46,030 nucleotides of DNA from Nocardia seriolae NBRC 15557 (GCF_007990715.1 NZ_BJWY01000050.1:1-46030), one strand, 5' to 3'. Counted from the first letter of the stretch, positions 26,832-34,219 are shown. Program-made: numbers and translations. The notes: generated from the sequence alone by a model not told the origin.

Positions 26832-27907
26832 CCGTAGTCCTCTTCAATCGTCACCGGTTGGGCGGGTTGGTCTGCGAGCTCGCCGATCCAGCTGATGGAC
26901 AGCGGGCCCAGGGGGTCGGGCTGGTCGAACTCGATGGTTTTGCCGCGGTAGAGCTCGAGCAGCGCGAGGAAGCGGGCCACGATCTGGATCGGGTGCTCGC
27001 AGTCGGCGCAGATGTCGTGGAAGGTCGTCCACGCGCCCACGCCGGCGTTCTTCAGCATTTCCAGGACCAGGGCGGCCTGTTCGGCGATCGAAATCGCGTG
27101 GGCGTGGATGTGATCCAGCCCCACCCGGGGTTTCGGACGCGGCCGGAACACCGTGGCGGCGACCTCCGCGAAACCCGCGGCGTCCACCCCCAGCGTAACC
27201 TCCGGCAACAGCTCCAGATACCGCTCCTCCAGCGACACCGCGCGCGGATACCGTTGCAGCGCCGCCGCCTCCAGCTCCCCGAGCAGCTCGGCCACCTGCT
27301 TGAACGCCCGGTATTGCAGCAGCCGCGCGAACAGCAGATCGCGGGCTTCGAGCAGTTCCAGGTCCTCCTCGTCGGACACCTCGCCAGAGGGCAGCAACCG
27401 GGCCGCCTTGAGATCCAGCAGGGTGGCCGCGATGAGCAGGAATTCGGTGGTCTGGTCGAGAATCTTGTCGGCGCGCAGCCCTTGCTCGCCGGACAGGCTC
27501 GCGGTGAGCGCCTTGGTGTAGGCGATGAATTCGTCGGTCACCTTGTGCAGCGCGATCTCGGTGACGTCCAGGCGGCGCGAGCTGATCAGTTGCAGCAGCA
27601 GGTCGAACGGACCCTGAAAGTTGGCCAGCGTCAGATGAAACTTGCCCGCCGAGTCCGAATTGCCCGATGCGGCGGCATAGCTCGGCCCGGCGGCGGCACC
27701 CGAAGCGAGGGCGGGCTCCGCGGCCGGGACATCATTCGGGTCGACCGCGCCGGAATCGGCGATATCCCCGAGCACCCCCGCACCGCCGAGATCCGCACCG
27801 TCGTCGGGCACGCCGCCGATGTCCGCGAGCAGCCCACCGTCTGCGGGCAGCACCGTATCCGCGTCCGCCGGGTCGTGCTCGGACGCCGAATCGAAAGAAT
27901 CGCTCAA
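26828..27907 (-). CDS. scpA: Segregation and condensation protein ScpA
   Basis: 359 residues; the kleisin partner of Smc and ScpB in chromosome condensation. The conserved N-terminal block starts at about residue 89 (KFHLTLANFQGPFDLLLQLI, then RRLDVTEIALHKVTDEFIAY). The C-terminal winged helix is near the end (VARFLALLELYRGKTIEFDQ). The first about 88 residues are acidic, Ala/Gly/Asp-rich and probably disordered. The start is a TTG overlapping the TGA of parA (TTGA, 27904-27907); a GTG 18 codons later is an alternative. Confidence 0.94.
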   Translation of the reverse strand: MSDSFDSASEHDPADADTVLPADGGLLADIGGVPDDGADLGGAGVLGDIADSGAVDPNDVPAAEPALASGAAAGPSYAAASGNSDSAGKFHLTLANFQGPFDLLLQLISSRRLDVTEIALHKVTDEFIAYTKALTASLSGEQGLRADKILDQTTEFLLIAATLLDLKAARLLPSGEVSDEEDLELLEARDLLFARLLQYRAFKQVAELLGELEAAALQRYPRAVSLEERYLELLPEVTLGVDAAGFAEVAATVFRPRPKPRVGLDHIHAHAISIAEQAALVLEMLKNAGVGAWTTFHDICADCEHPIQIVARFLALLELYRGKTIEFDQPDPLGPLSISWIGELADQPAQPVTIEEDYG

Positions 27908-28830
27908 CGGCCCGACCGCTGGATGACTTCCCGGGCCATGGCCCGATAGGCTTCCGCGCCACCGGATTTCGGCGCCCAGGTGGTGATCGGCTCACCCGCG
28001 ACGCTGGCGTCGGGGAAGCGGACGGTGCGCGAGATCACCGTGTCGTACACGAGGTCGCCGAACACCTCGACCACGCGCGTCATGACCTGACGCGAATGCA
28101 ATAGGCGGGCATCGAACATGGTGACCACGATGCCGTACAGCACCAACTCGGGATTCAGCCGGTCCCGCACCTTCTCCACGGTGTCGTTGAGCAGGGCCAG
28201 CCCGCGCAGTGAGAAGTACTCGCATTCCATCGGAATGATGACGCCGTCGGCGCAGGCCAGGGCATTGACGGTGAGCAGGCCCAGCGAAGGCTGGCAGTCG
28301 ATGAGGATGTAGTCGTAGCGGTTGCGCAGCGGCGCGAGCGCGCGGCCCAGGGTCTGCTCGCGGCCGACCTCGTTGACGAGCTGGATCTCCGCCGCCGACA
28401 GGTCGATATTCGACGGCAGCAGATCCATGCCCTCGACCTTGGTGTTCATCAGCACGTCGTCGACATTGACCTTACCGGGCCCGACCAGCAGGTTGTGCAC
28501 AGTGACGTCCAGATCGTGGTGCGCCACACCGAGTCCCGCCGACAGCGCCCCCTGCGGATCCAGGTCCACCAGCAGCACTTTGCGCCCGTACTCCGCCAGC
28601 GCCGCACCGAGATTGATGGTCGAGGTGGTCTTGCCGACCCCGCCCTTCTGATTGCACATGGCGACGATCAGCGCCGGCGCGGTGTGATCGGGCTCGGGCG
28701 GCACCGGAATCTCCCGCAACGGCCGTCCGGTCGGCCCGACCTGCTTGCTGTCGTGCACCACATCGGGTGCCTCCCACAGCGTTTGCGCGGCGGTTTCGAT
28801 CCGCTGGCCCGCACCACCGGTAGTCGTCAC
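27904..28830 (-). CDS. ParA/Soj-family ATPase next to scpAB
   Basis: 308 residues from the GTG at 28830, preceded by AAGGAG. The deviant Walker A reads CNQKGGVGKTTSTINLG, Walker A' is LVDLDPQGALS, and Walker B is YILIDCQPSLG. Residues 1-65 form an N-terminal tail. This matches the ParA-like gene that sits before scpA in mycobacteria (Rv1708 in M. tuberculosis). It is separate from the oriC-linked ParA, since no parB or parS is visible here. It heads the six-gene operon and its stop overlaps the scpA start. A role with Smc-ScpAB in chromosome organisation is a reasonable inference. Confidence 0.92.
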   Translation of the reverse strand: MTTTGGAGQRIETAAQTLWEAPDVVHDSKQVGPTGRPLREIPVPPEPDHTAPALIVAMCNQKGGVGKTTSTINLGAALAEYGRKVLLVDLDPQGALSAGLGVAHHDLDVTVHNLLVGPGKVNVDDVLMNTKVEGMDLLPSNIDLSAAEIQLVNEVGREQTLGRALAPLRNRYDYILIDCQPSLGLLTVNALACADGVIIPMECEYFSLRGLALLNDTVEKVRDRLNPELVLYGIVVTMFDARLLHSRQVMTRVVEVFGDLVYDTVISRTVRFPDASVAGEPITTWAPKSGGAEAYRAMAREVIQRSGR

Positions 28831-29135
28831 GTCCGCTGCTCCTTCGACGTTCCTGCCCTTACCCCGCCCACCGACCTGCCGTGAACGACGCACCCGACCG
28901 CGTGTGCGCTCGGATCCCTCCTAGACGCTACCGCCTGTTCGCGCCAGACCAACGCTCGGACACGCACTGTAAACCTGCACTTCAGGGACGGTAAGGGTGC
29001 CCTCGGCCCGCTTTGTTACTGGTCGGGAGCACTCTCACGTTGTGGGACAGCAGGTTACGGGCTCACGGGCATGTTTCCAGCAGATCAGGCCAGATACGCC
29101 CGAATCGGTAGCAAACCAGCCGAATGAGCACCCGC
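28831..29135. other. 305-bp spacer upstream of the parA-scp operon
   Basis: It should contain the operon promoter and the 3' end region of the winged-helix gene. I saw no palindrome with arms above 6 bp at short spacing, no parS site and no reading frame of quality. Confidence 0.5.
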
Positions 29136-29372
29136 CTAGAGGCTGAACCGCCGCCCCTTGGCAGCCCACACACCCCGCCCCCGCGTGGTCAACTCCCACC
29201 GCCCTCGCCGCCTCGCCTCGACGATCAACCCGCGCGCCTCCAACCGCGCCACCGCCGCCCGCGCCGACCACGAGGTCAGCGCGGCGTCCCGCGCGAGCTG
29301 AGCGACCGTCAGCACCCCGCCACCGGAAAGCACCCCCAACACGGCGAATTCGGCCGCGACACCGGTCTTCAC
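29136..29372 (-). CDS. Small winged-helix DNA-binding protein
   Basis: A 78-residue protein made of one winged-helix fold: helix VLTVAQLARDAALT, recognition helix SWSARAAVARLEARGLI, then a wing VEARRRGRWELTTRGRGVW. It resembles MarR/PaaX-type minimal domains. It starts with GTG at 29372 overlapping the TGA of the upstream small gene (GTGA, 29369-29372), so the two are made together. A 663-residue frame that continues upstream from here on this strand is a shadow of the XRE-TPR gene. The target is unknown; the divergent XRE gene promoter is the nearest one. Confidence 0.72.
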   Translation of the reverse strand: MKTGVAAEFAVLGVLSGGGVLTVAQLARDAALTSWSARAAVARLEARGLIVEARRRGRWELTTRGRGVWAAKGRRFSL

Positions 29373-29668
29373 GCCAACCTCACCCGACAGCACACCGACC
29401 GGCGCGGGTGCACGGATTCGACATCGCACGCGCCCGCGAGCAACCCCACCAGTCGCGGACTCACATGCGCGGGCGAGGGCACCACCACGGCATCCACATC
29501 GATCTCGCGCACCAGATCGACCAGCCCGAGCGCGGAGAACTCCGGCAGAAACAGCAGAGCGTAGCCGAGCCTCCTGGCCAGCCTGCGGCACTGGGCGATA
29601 TCCCATTCGACAGCCGCGCCCGAAATATCCGGATCTATGTATGCCAACGCCGTTGGTGTCGGTCGCAT
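29369..29668 (-). CDS. Small protein resembling a degenerate serine-recombinase N-terminal domain
   Basis: About 99 residues. The pattern is a beta strand (TALAYIDPDISG), a helix (EWDIAQCRRLARRLGYALL), then LVDLVREIDVDAVVVPSPAHV. It resembles the N-terminal catalytic fold of serine resolvases, where the equivalent parts read YxRVS, Q...L...a...G, and vDaVvV..ldRl. The catalytic serine context (R-x-S) is missing (YIDPDIS), so recombinase activity is unlikely. This family call is my inference from pattern, not a search result. The ATG at 29668 has GAGGGG 6 nt upstream; an in-frame ATG 21 nt earlier does not. It is coupled to the winged-helix gene. Confidence 0.6.
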   Translation of the reverse strand: MRPTPTALAYIDPDISGAAVEWDIAQCRRLARRLGYALLFLPEFSALGLVDLVREIDVDAVVVPSPAHVSPRLVGLLAGACDVESVHPRRSVCCRVRLA

Positions 29669-29792
29669 GACTGCCCCTCTCGTCGTCATGACTCAGGTTC
29701 GCGACCCGCAACCGGCGGGAGGGACAGCAAAGGGGCAGTTCCATGCGGCTCAACGGGTTACAAGGTCGGGTCGGCCGGACTACCCGCGGGAC

Positions 29793-30950
29793 ATGGCGAA
29801 CGTTGGGCAGCGGATCGCGGCGGAACGCAAGATTGCCGGACTCGGGCAGCGGCAGCTGGCGACCAGGGCGAACTACAGCCTGTCCATGATCAAGAAGGTG
29901 GAGCAGGGAACCGAGCCCGCCTCGACCGGGCTCATCTCCGCTGTCGCGAAAGCCCTGCGGATCACGCCCGAACATTTGACCGGCGCGCCGTACGACGACG
30001 GGAAGCCGCTCTCGGACGCGGTCAACGGGCTCACCACGTTGCTCGCCGAAGGACGCTACGCCCGCGCGATCGAACCCGGCCCGCTCGCCCGGATCGAAGC
30101 GGATCTCGAAGCCGCACAACAGCTCTACCGCACCGACCGGACCCGCCAGACCCTGGAGGTGCTGCCGGACCTCATCCGACGCATCCACGGTGCGGTCCGC
30201 GACCTTCCCGGCACCGACCAGACCCGCGCCTACACCCTGCTGACTTCCGCCTACGTGCTCGCCGAATGGGCCGCTCGCAGAACGGGTCACATGATGCTCG
30301 CGCTGCCCGCGCGGGATCTGGCCGACGGGTACGCGCCACTCGCCGACGATCCGACCTACGGCGCGCTCTCCGCCCTGGCCCGGGCGCGGGTGCTGACCCA
30401 CTACGGCGAATCCGGAGTCGCGGGTCAGCTCATCGATTCGGCCATCGCCACGGCCGATTCGTCGAACGCGGGCCTGGTGCTCGCCGGATACTCTCACCTC
30501 GCGGGCGCGGTCAACGAAGCGCGCAAGCTGAATTACCCAGGCGCGGTGGCCCACATCGACGCCGCGCGCGAACTGTCCACGCGCACCGGCGAAACCGACC
30601 TCTACATGACCGCCTTCGGCCCGCTCAACGTCGAGATCCACGCCCACGCCATCGAACTCGAATCCGGCGACCCGAACCGCGCAGCACGCGAGGGCGCAAG
30701 CCTCACCCACGGCCCCGACGCGCCCCCGACCCGCGTCGCCCACCACTGGCAGGACAACGCGCGGGCCTGGTTGATGTCCGGTAAGCCGGACCGGGCGTTG
30801 GCCGCGCTCAACAAGGCGCGGGCGGCCGCGCCGCAGCAGACCCGATTGCATCCGGCGGTGCGGGAGACGTTGCACGGCATCGCGGCGGCGGAGAAACGGC
30901 GGACCGAGACGTTGACGGGGTTCGCGAGCTGGCTCGGGACCAGCGTCTGA
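29793..30950 (+). CDS. XRE-type HTH regulator with TPR-like C-terminal domain
   Basis: 385 residues. The XRE HTH is at about residues 5-62 (GQRQLATRANYSLSMIKKVEQGTEPAS). The rest is alpha-helical in pairs, typical of tetratricopeptide-like sensor domains: TLLTSAYVLAEWAARRTGH, ALSALARARVLTHYGESG, HHWQDNARAWLMSGKPDRAL. Such regulators are very common in actinomycetes and often control a neighbouring gene in response to a peptide or small molecule. I chose the ATG at 29793 because the HTH begins right after it; the longer frame upstream overlaps the divergent gene. It is divergent from the resolvase-like/winged-helix unit across 124 bp. Confidence 0.85.
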   Translation: MANVGQRIAAERKIAGLGQRQLATRANYSLSMIKKVEQGTEPASTGLISAVAKALRITPEHLTGAPYDDGKPLSDAVNGLTTLLAEGRYARAIEPGPLARIEADLEAAQQLYRTDRTRQTLEVLPDLIRRIHGAVRDLPGTDQTRAYTLLTSAYVLAEWAARRTGHMMLALPARDLADGYAPLADDPTYGALSALARARVLTHYGESGVAGQLIDSAIATADSSNAGLVLAGYSHLAGAVNEARKLNYPGAVAHIDAARELSTRTGETDLYMTAFGPLNVEIHAHAIELESGDPNRAAREGASLTHGPDAPPTRVAHHWQDNARAWLMSGKPDRALAALNKARAAAPQQTRLHPAVRETLHGIAAAEKRRTETLTGFASWLGTSV

Positions 30951-31080
30951 AAGTCCGGGCGACGAACGGGATTCACCAGGCACGAAAGACTTCGGGAAGC
31001 TGGCGGGGATCTCACGATAGACCCGGAGATCATCGAACAGGCCGGGTAGACGGCATTGGCGAATCCGGTGAGGATGGTCA

Positions 31081-31097
31081 TCCGAACTCCTTTGTCG
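31081..31097 (-). other. Strong minus-strand ribosome site and start without an intact gene
   Basis: On the minus strand, AAAGGAG lies 5 nt before an ATG at 31081. The frame begins MTILTGFANAVYP. One base later a different frame reads more like protein (PGLFDDLRVYREIPASFPKS) up to about 30960. This looks like the start of a gene broken by a single-base change, or a very short gene. Both frames then run antisense to the XRE gene, which is the stronger coding call. Confidence 0.35.
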
Positions 31098-31116
31098 TCG
31101 CACTGTTTGCGACAGT
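31097..31116. promoter_or_regulatory. Two overlapping palindromes
   Basis: GTCGCA-CTGTT-TGCGAC (31097-31113) and ACTGT-TTGCG-ACAGT (31102-31116) are both perfect and overlap. They sit 36 bp before the SUKH-like gene and just upstream of the minus-strand start at 31081, in a good position for a regulator of either. Confidence 0.5.
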
Positions 31117-31152
31117 GGAGGTACCACCTGTCAGCCAGCCGATGCCGAGGAG

Positions 31153-31746
31153 TTGGTCCCCGTCCCCCACCTCATCGACCGAGCCACCCTCGAAACAGTC
31201 TTTCCGGCAGCCGATCTGATCACCCTGCCGGACGACGCCACCCTGGGGTCGGTACCACATGCGCCGAGCCGGGAATTCCTGCGCGACATCGGCATTCCCG
31301 GGTCGATGTGGTTGGCAGTCCACGACGAGTTGCGGGCGGGACGATTGGACTGTTCGAATCAGGATCTGGCCGAGGCGTTTCCGGAATTCGATATCGATTT
31401 CGGGCGGTGGGCGCTGCTCGGTGCCATTTCCGGCGATCCGGTGTACCTGGATGTCACCGGTGGCGCGGTGTTCAGCATTCCGGATGGCGGCCTCCCGGCC
31501 CGGCTCAACACCGGACTCGCCGCCTTCGTGCGTTTTCTCTACCTGCTGGAGATCGAACGACCCAACTACGATTTCGAAATCTCCGGCGCGAACGGCTATC
31601 GGCCGGGAGCCGAGCACCGGCTGCGGGAGCTCATGACGGCGTGCGACCCACGCGCATTCGATCCCCCGGATACCGATTCGGAATTCGAGCCGGGCGAGCC
31701 CACCTGGGAGTTGGTGCTGCGCTTCGTCGCAGAGCGGCTCCAGTAG
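31153..31746 (+). CDS. SUKH-4-type immunity/scaffold domain protein
   Basis: About 197 residues. The N-terminal LGSVPHAPSREFLRDIGIPG, the middle strand block FGRWALLGAISGDPVYLDVTGGAVFSI, and the helix LNTGLAAFVRFLYLLE match the pattern of SUKH-4 proteins. Many members neutralise polymorphic toxins; others are of unknown function. No toxin gene is adjacent, so this is an orphan here. The first in-frame start is TTG at 31153, right after GAGGAG and so too close for normal use; the real start is uncertain. The domain call is by eye. Confidence 0.65.
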   Translation: MVPVPHLIDRATLETVFPAADLITLPDDATLGSVPHAPSREFLRDIGIPGSMWLAVHDELRAGRLDCSNQDLAEAFPEFDIDFGRWALLGAISGDPVYLDVTGGAVFSIPDGGLPARLNTGLAAFVRFLYLLEIERPNYDFEISGANGYRPGAEHRLRELMTACDPRAFDPPDTDSEFEPGEPTWELVLRFVAERLQ

Positions 31747-31749
31747 TGC

Positions 31750-32394
31750 CTACCGCGGTTCGGTCAGTTCGAAGACCGGGTGGGTGGCCGCGGTGCGCGC
31801 GAAGTCCGCGGCGGTCGGGTTGCGGCCGAGGCCGAGGGTGCGGCGCAGGACCGAACCGCCGAACGGGCGGGACAGTCGCGGGGCGACAACGTCTTTCAGA
31901 ATCTGGGCGGCACGGTCGGCCGACAGTTCGACGGCGGTGTAGTCGGTGCGGGCGGCGGGCGCGCCGAGGCTGGCGCGACCCGCGGCGCGCAGGTTGCGCA
32001 CCCACTGCGCCTCACCGGAGTGGGTGGCCACGATCCAGCGGCGCTCACCGGAGCCGAAAACGTCGACCGGATTGGTGCGCGGCAGTCCCGAGCGCCTGCC
32101 CGAAACCGTCAGCAGCGCAACCGGGCCGAGCGGCACTCCGGCTCGCAGCAGGACCGCGACGGCCCGGCCGATCACATTGTGGCCGAGTCGTGCGCCGCCC
32201 AGCACGTGCACGGCGGCGAAGGCGACCAGGAACAGACCGGCCAGCAGTCCGCCCAGCCAATCCCACAGCGCCGCGGCGCCGGCCGCCGCGATCGCCAGAT
32301 GCACGGCGATGAGAACGGCCCCCAACCCGCCGACCGCGGTGATCCCGCGGTGGCCGGAACCGGTCTCGGCGTGAAGATCCTTCGTGGAGTTCAT
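31750..32394 (-). CDS. Membrane-anchored deazaflavin (F420)-dependent oxidoreductase family protein
   Basis: 214 residues. The N-terminus has two hydrophobic helices (about residues 22-42 and 46-66). The C-terminal about 120 residues match the split-barrel nitroreductase/deazaflavin family that includes Ddn: LTVSGRRSGLPRTNPVDVF, then WIVATHSGEAQWVRNLRAAG. Such proteins use F420H2 to reduce quinones or nitro compounds. The membrane anchor suggests a quinone-like substrate. The ATG at 32394 is preceded by GAGAGA. It is divergent from a TetR gene, with a striking palindrome between, so it is very likely the repressor's main target. Confidence 0.84.
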   Translation of the reverse strand: MNSTKDLHAETGSGHRGITAVGGLGAVLIAVHLAIAAAGAAALWDWLGGLLAGLFLVAFAAVHVLGGARLGHNVIGRAVAVLLRAGVPLGPVALLTVSGRRSGLPRTNPVDVFGSGERRWIVATHSGEAQWVRNLRAAGRASLGAPAARTDYTAVELSADRAAQILKDVVAPRLSRPFGGSVLRRTLGLGRNPTAADFARTAATHPVFELTEPR

Positions 32395-32424
32395 GATTCG
32401 CGTCTCTCTCAGCGGACGTTCGCC

Positions 32425-32467
32425 ACTATGGGCGTTTGCCCATAGACTATGGGCAAACGCCCATAGT
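32425..32467. promoter_or_regulatory. 43-bp perfect palindrome: paired operators for the TetR gene
   Basis: Arms of 21 bp (32425-32445 and 32447-32467) are exact complements around one central A. Each arm is itself an 8-4-8 palindrome, CTATGGGC-GTTT-GCCCATAG and CTATGGGC-AAAC-GCCCATAG. The two site centres are 21 bp apart, two helical turns, which suits two TetR dimers on one face. It lies 30 bp upstream of the oxidoreductase start. Confidence 0.8.
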
Positions 32468-32510
32468 TGGCAAGATTCCCGCCCGAACCGAGACCAATAG
32501 ACTTGACCGG

Positions 32511-33143
32511 ATGCCCACGGCGGCCGGTGCACCCACCGCCGCCCCGACGACGAGAGGGGAAACCCGACGCATGCGTGGCGTTCCACGTCCGGACCTGCGC
32601 GAGGACCTGTTCGCCGCCGCGGACCGGATTCTGGCCCGGGACGGCGCGGCCGGGCTGACCAGCCGAGCCGTCACCGACGAAGCGGGCTGCGCGAAGGGCA
32701 TCCTGCACAACCACTTCGACGGCCTCGACGGATTCCTCGCCGACTACGCCGCCGACCGGGTGCAGCGCGCCCTGGCACAGTTGTCCGGCCTACCGGAGCG
32801 CGCGGGGCACGGCGATATCGTCGGCAATCTCACCGACGCCGCCGTCACCCTGTTCGACTCGGGAGCCATGCCGACCGCAGCGCTCATCTCCGCCCGGCCC
32901 GCCCTGGCCGCCCGCATCGGCACCGCCGTCGCCGCCGACTCGGCGCTGAGCACCGGTGAGCGAATCTTCGCCGACTACCTCGCGGCCGAACAGCGCGCCG
33001 GGCGCATGCGCGCCGATCAGGACGCGCACACCCTGGCCTTCGCCCTGGTCGGCTCGATCCACCATCTCTTCTTCACTTCGCAGGGCGCCGAACTCGATCG
33101 CGCCCGGGTGCGCCGGATCGTCCGCACACTGCTGCACCTCTGA
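32511..33143 (+). CDS. TetR-family transcriptional regulator
   Basis: About 210 residues from the ATG at 32511. The HTH is at about residues 28-72 (LREDLFAAADRILARDGAAG, then AVTDEAGCAKGILHNHFDGLDG). The C-terminal ligand domain has no clear subgroup. An alternative ATG at 32571 lies about 12 nt after GAGAGGGG and would drop a Pro/Thr/Arg-rich tail of 20 residues; neither start has an ideal ribosome site. It is divergent from the deazaflavin oxidoreductase, and the 43-bp palindrome between them points to repression of both. Confidence 0.87.
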   Translation: MPTAAGAPTAAPTTRGETRRMRGVPRPDLREDLFAAADRILARDGAAGLTSRAVTDEAGCAKGILHNHFDGLDGFLADYAADRVQRALAQLSGLPERAGHGDIVGNLTDAAVTLFDSGAMPTAALISARPALAARIGTAVAADSALSTGERIFADYLAAEQRAGRMRADQDAHTLAFALVGSIHHLFFTSQGAELDRARVRRIVRTLLHL

Positions 33144-33158
33144 GCACTGGTGACACGT

Positions 33159-33187
33159 CGGCACTCCCGGGCCCGGACGCCGTGCCG
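33159..33187 (+). terminator. Weak hairpin after TetR gene
   Basis: CGGCAC (33159-33164) and GTGCCG (33182-33187) pair around a GC-rich 17-nt loop that itself contains CCGGGCCCGG. It starts 15 nt past the TetR stop. Confidence 0.35.
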
Positions 33188-33197
33188 AACGGACCCC

Positions 33198-33345
33198 AGC
33201 GAACCCGGGGATGCGCCGTAGCCCAGACCTCGCGCAGTCTCGAACCCTCAGCGAATCGGGGATCTGCCGTAGCCCAGACCTCGCGCGGTCTCGAACCTTC
33301 AGCGAGCCCGGGGATGCGCCGTGGCCCAGACCTCGTGCAGTGTCC
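33198..33345 (-). repeat. Tandem copies of the xerD 3' end
   Basis: Three units of period 51-52: 33198-33249, 33250-33300 and a part-unit from 33301 inside xerD. Each contains GCCGTRGCCCAGACCTCG. On the minus strand they encode variants of REVWATAHPR, the normal XerD C-terminus. The xerD stop codon lies exactly at the junction of units 2 and 3, so units 1 and 2 are extra copies outside the gene. Confidence 0.88.
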
Positions 33346-34219
33346 CGACGGTGACCAGGGTGTAGATCTGGGTCGTGGTGACCGACGAGTGCCCGAGCAA
33401 CTCCTGCACGACACGCACATCGGCGCCGCCGTCCAGCAGGTGGGTGGCAAACGAATGCCGCAGGGTGTGCGGCGACACCTGCGCCGCGATGCCCGCCCGT
33501 TCGGCGGCGGATTGCAGCACCTGCCAAGCGGATTGGCGGGACAGGCGGCCGCCGCGGTGGTTGAGGAACAATGCGCTGTTCCCGCGCCCACGCGCCGCCA
33601 GGCCCGGACGCCCGCGCACCAGATAGTTGTCCAGCGCGGCCAGGGCGGGGCGGCCGATCGGCACCATGCGCTGTTTGCCGCCTTTACCGCGCAGGACCAC
33701 CGCGCGCTCGGCGGTGTCGATATCGTCCACATCCAGTCCGACCAGCTCCGAGATGCGAGCGCCGGTGGAGTACAGCAACTCCAGCAGCGCCCGGTCCCGC
33801 AGGCCGCGCGGGCCGTCCGCGAGATCGCCGCCGGAGGCGTCGAGGAGCCGCGAAACCTGGTCGTAAGGGAGCGCTTTCGGCAAGCGCCGGGCGGGGGTCG
33901 GCGGCTTCACCGGATGCGCGACATCCGCGTCGGTGATGCCTTCCGCCGTGGCGAACCGGTGCAGGCCCCGAACCGCGACCAGCGCCCGCGACGCCGAGGA
34001 GGCGGCCAGCGCGGGATGCTCGGCGTCTCCCGCGCGTAGCGAGACCATGTAATCGGCGATATCCGTTTCCGCCACGCGGGCAAGGGTTTCCACCCCGCGC
34101 TCGGTCAGGAAATACCGGTAGCGCCCCAGATCCCGGCGATAGGCGCTGAGCGTGTTGCGCGCGGCGCCGCGCTCGACCGCCAAATGGTCGAGGTACGCGT
34201 CGATCTGCCGCTTCAGCAC
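33299..34219 (-). CDS. xerD: Site-specific tyrosine recombinase XerD
   Basis: A 306-residue tyrosine recombinase that, with XerC, resolves chromosome dimers at dif. The N-terminal SAM-like core-binding domain is at about residues 1-100, the catalytic domain after it. All active residues are visible: Arg155 (STGARISELVGL), Lys179/182 (GKGGKQRMVPI), His251 and Arg254 (PHTLRHSFATHLLDGGAD), His277 (LLGHSSV) and Tyr286 (TTTQIYT). It starts with GTG at 34219. In this gene order it matches Rv1701. The C-terminus (HEVWATAHPRAR) is typical of the family, and its coding end has been duplicated downstream. Confidence 0.96.
   Translation of the reverse strand: MLKRQIDAYLDHLAVERGAARNTLSAYRRDLGRYRYFLTERGVETLARVAETDIADYMVSLRAGDAEHPALAASSASRALVAVRGLHRFATAEGITDADVAHPVKPPTPARRLPKALPYDQVSRLLDASGGDLADGPRGLRDRALLELLYSTGARISELVGLDVDDIDTAERAVVLRGKGGKQRMVPIGRPALAALDNYLVRGRPGLAARGRGNSALFLNHRGGRLSRQSAWQVLQSAAERAGIAAQVSPHTLRHSFATHLLDGGADVRVVQELLGHSSVTTTQIYTLVTVGTLHEVWATAHPRAR

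Noticed and set aside
28831..29135. parS/parB locus next to the ParA-like gene
   Set aside because: No parS-type palindrome and no parB gene; this is the scpAB-linked ParA, not the oriC pair.
29136..31127. 663-residue minus-strand open frame
   Set aside because: Only its last 78 codons look like a protein and have their own coupled start; the rest is antisense to the XRE-TPR gene.
33198..33345. CRISPR array or dif site near xerD
   Set aside because: Units are directly abutting without spacers and match the xerD coding end; no XerC/XerD-type dif core is visible.
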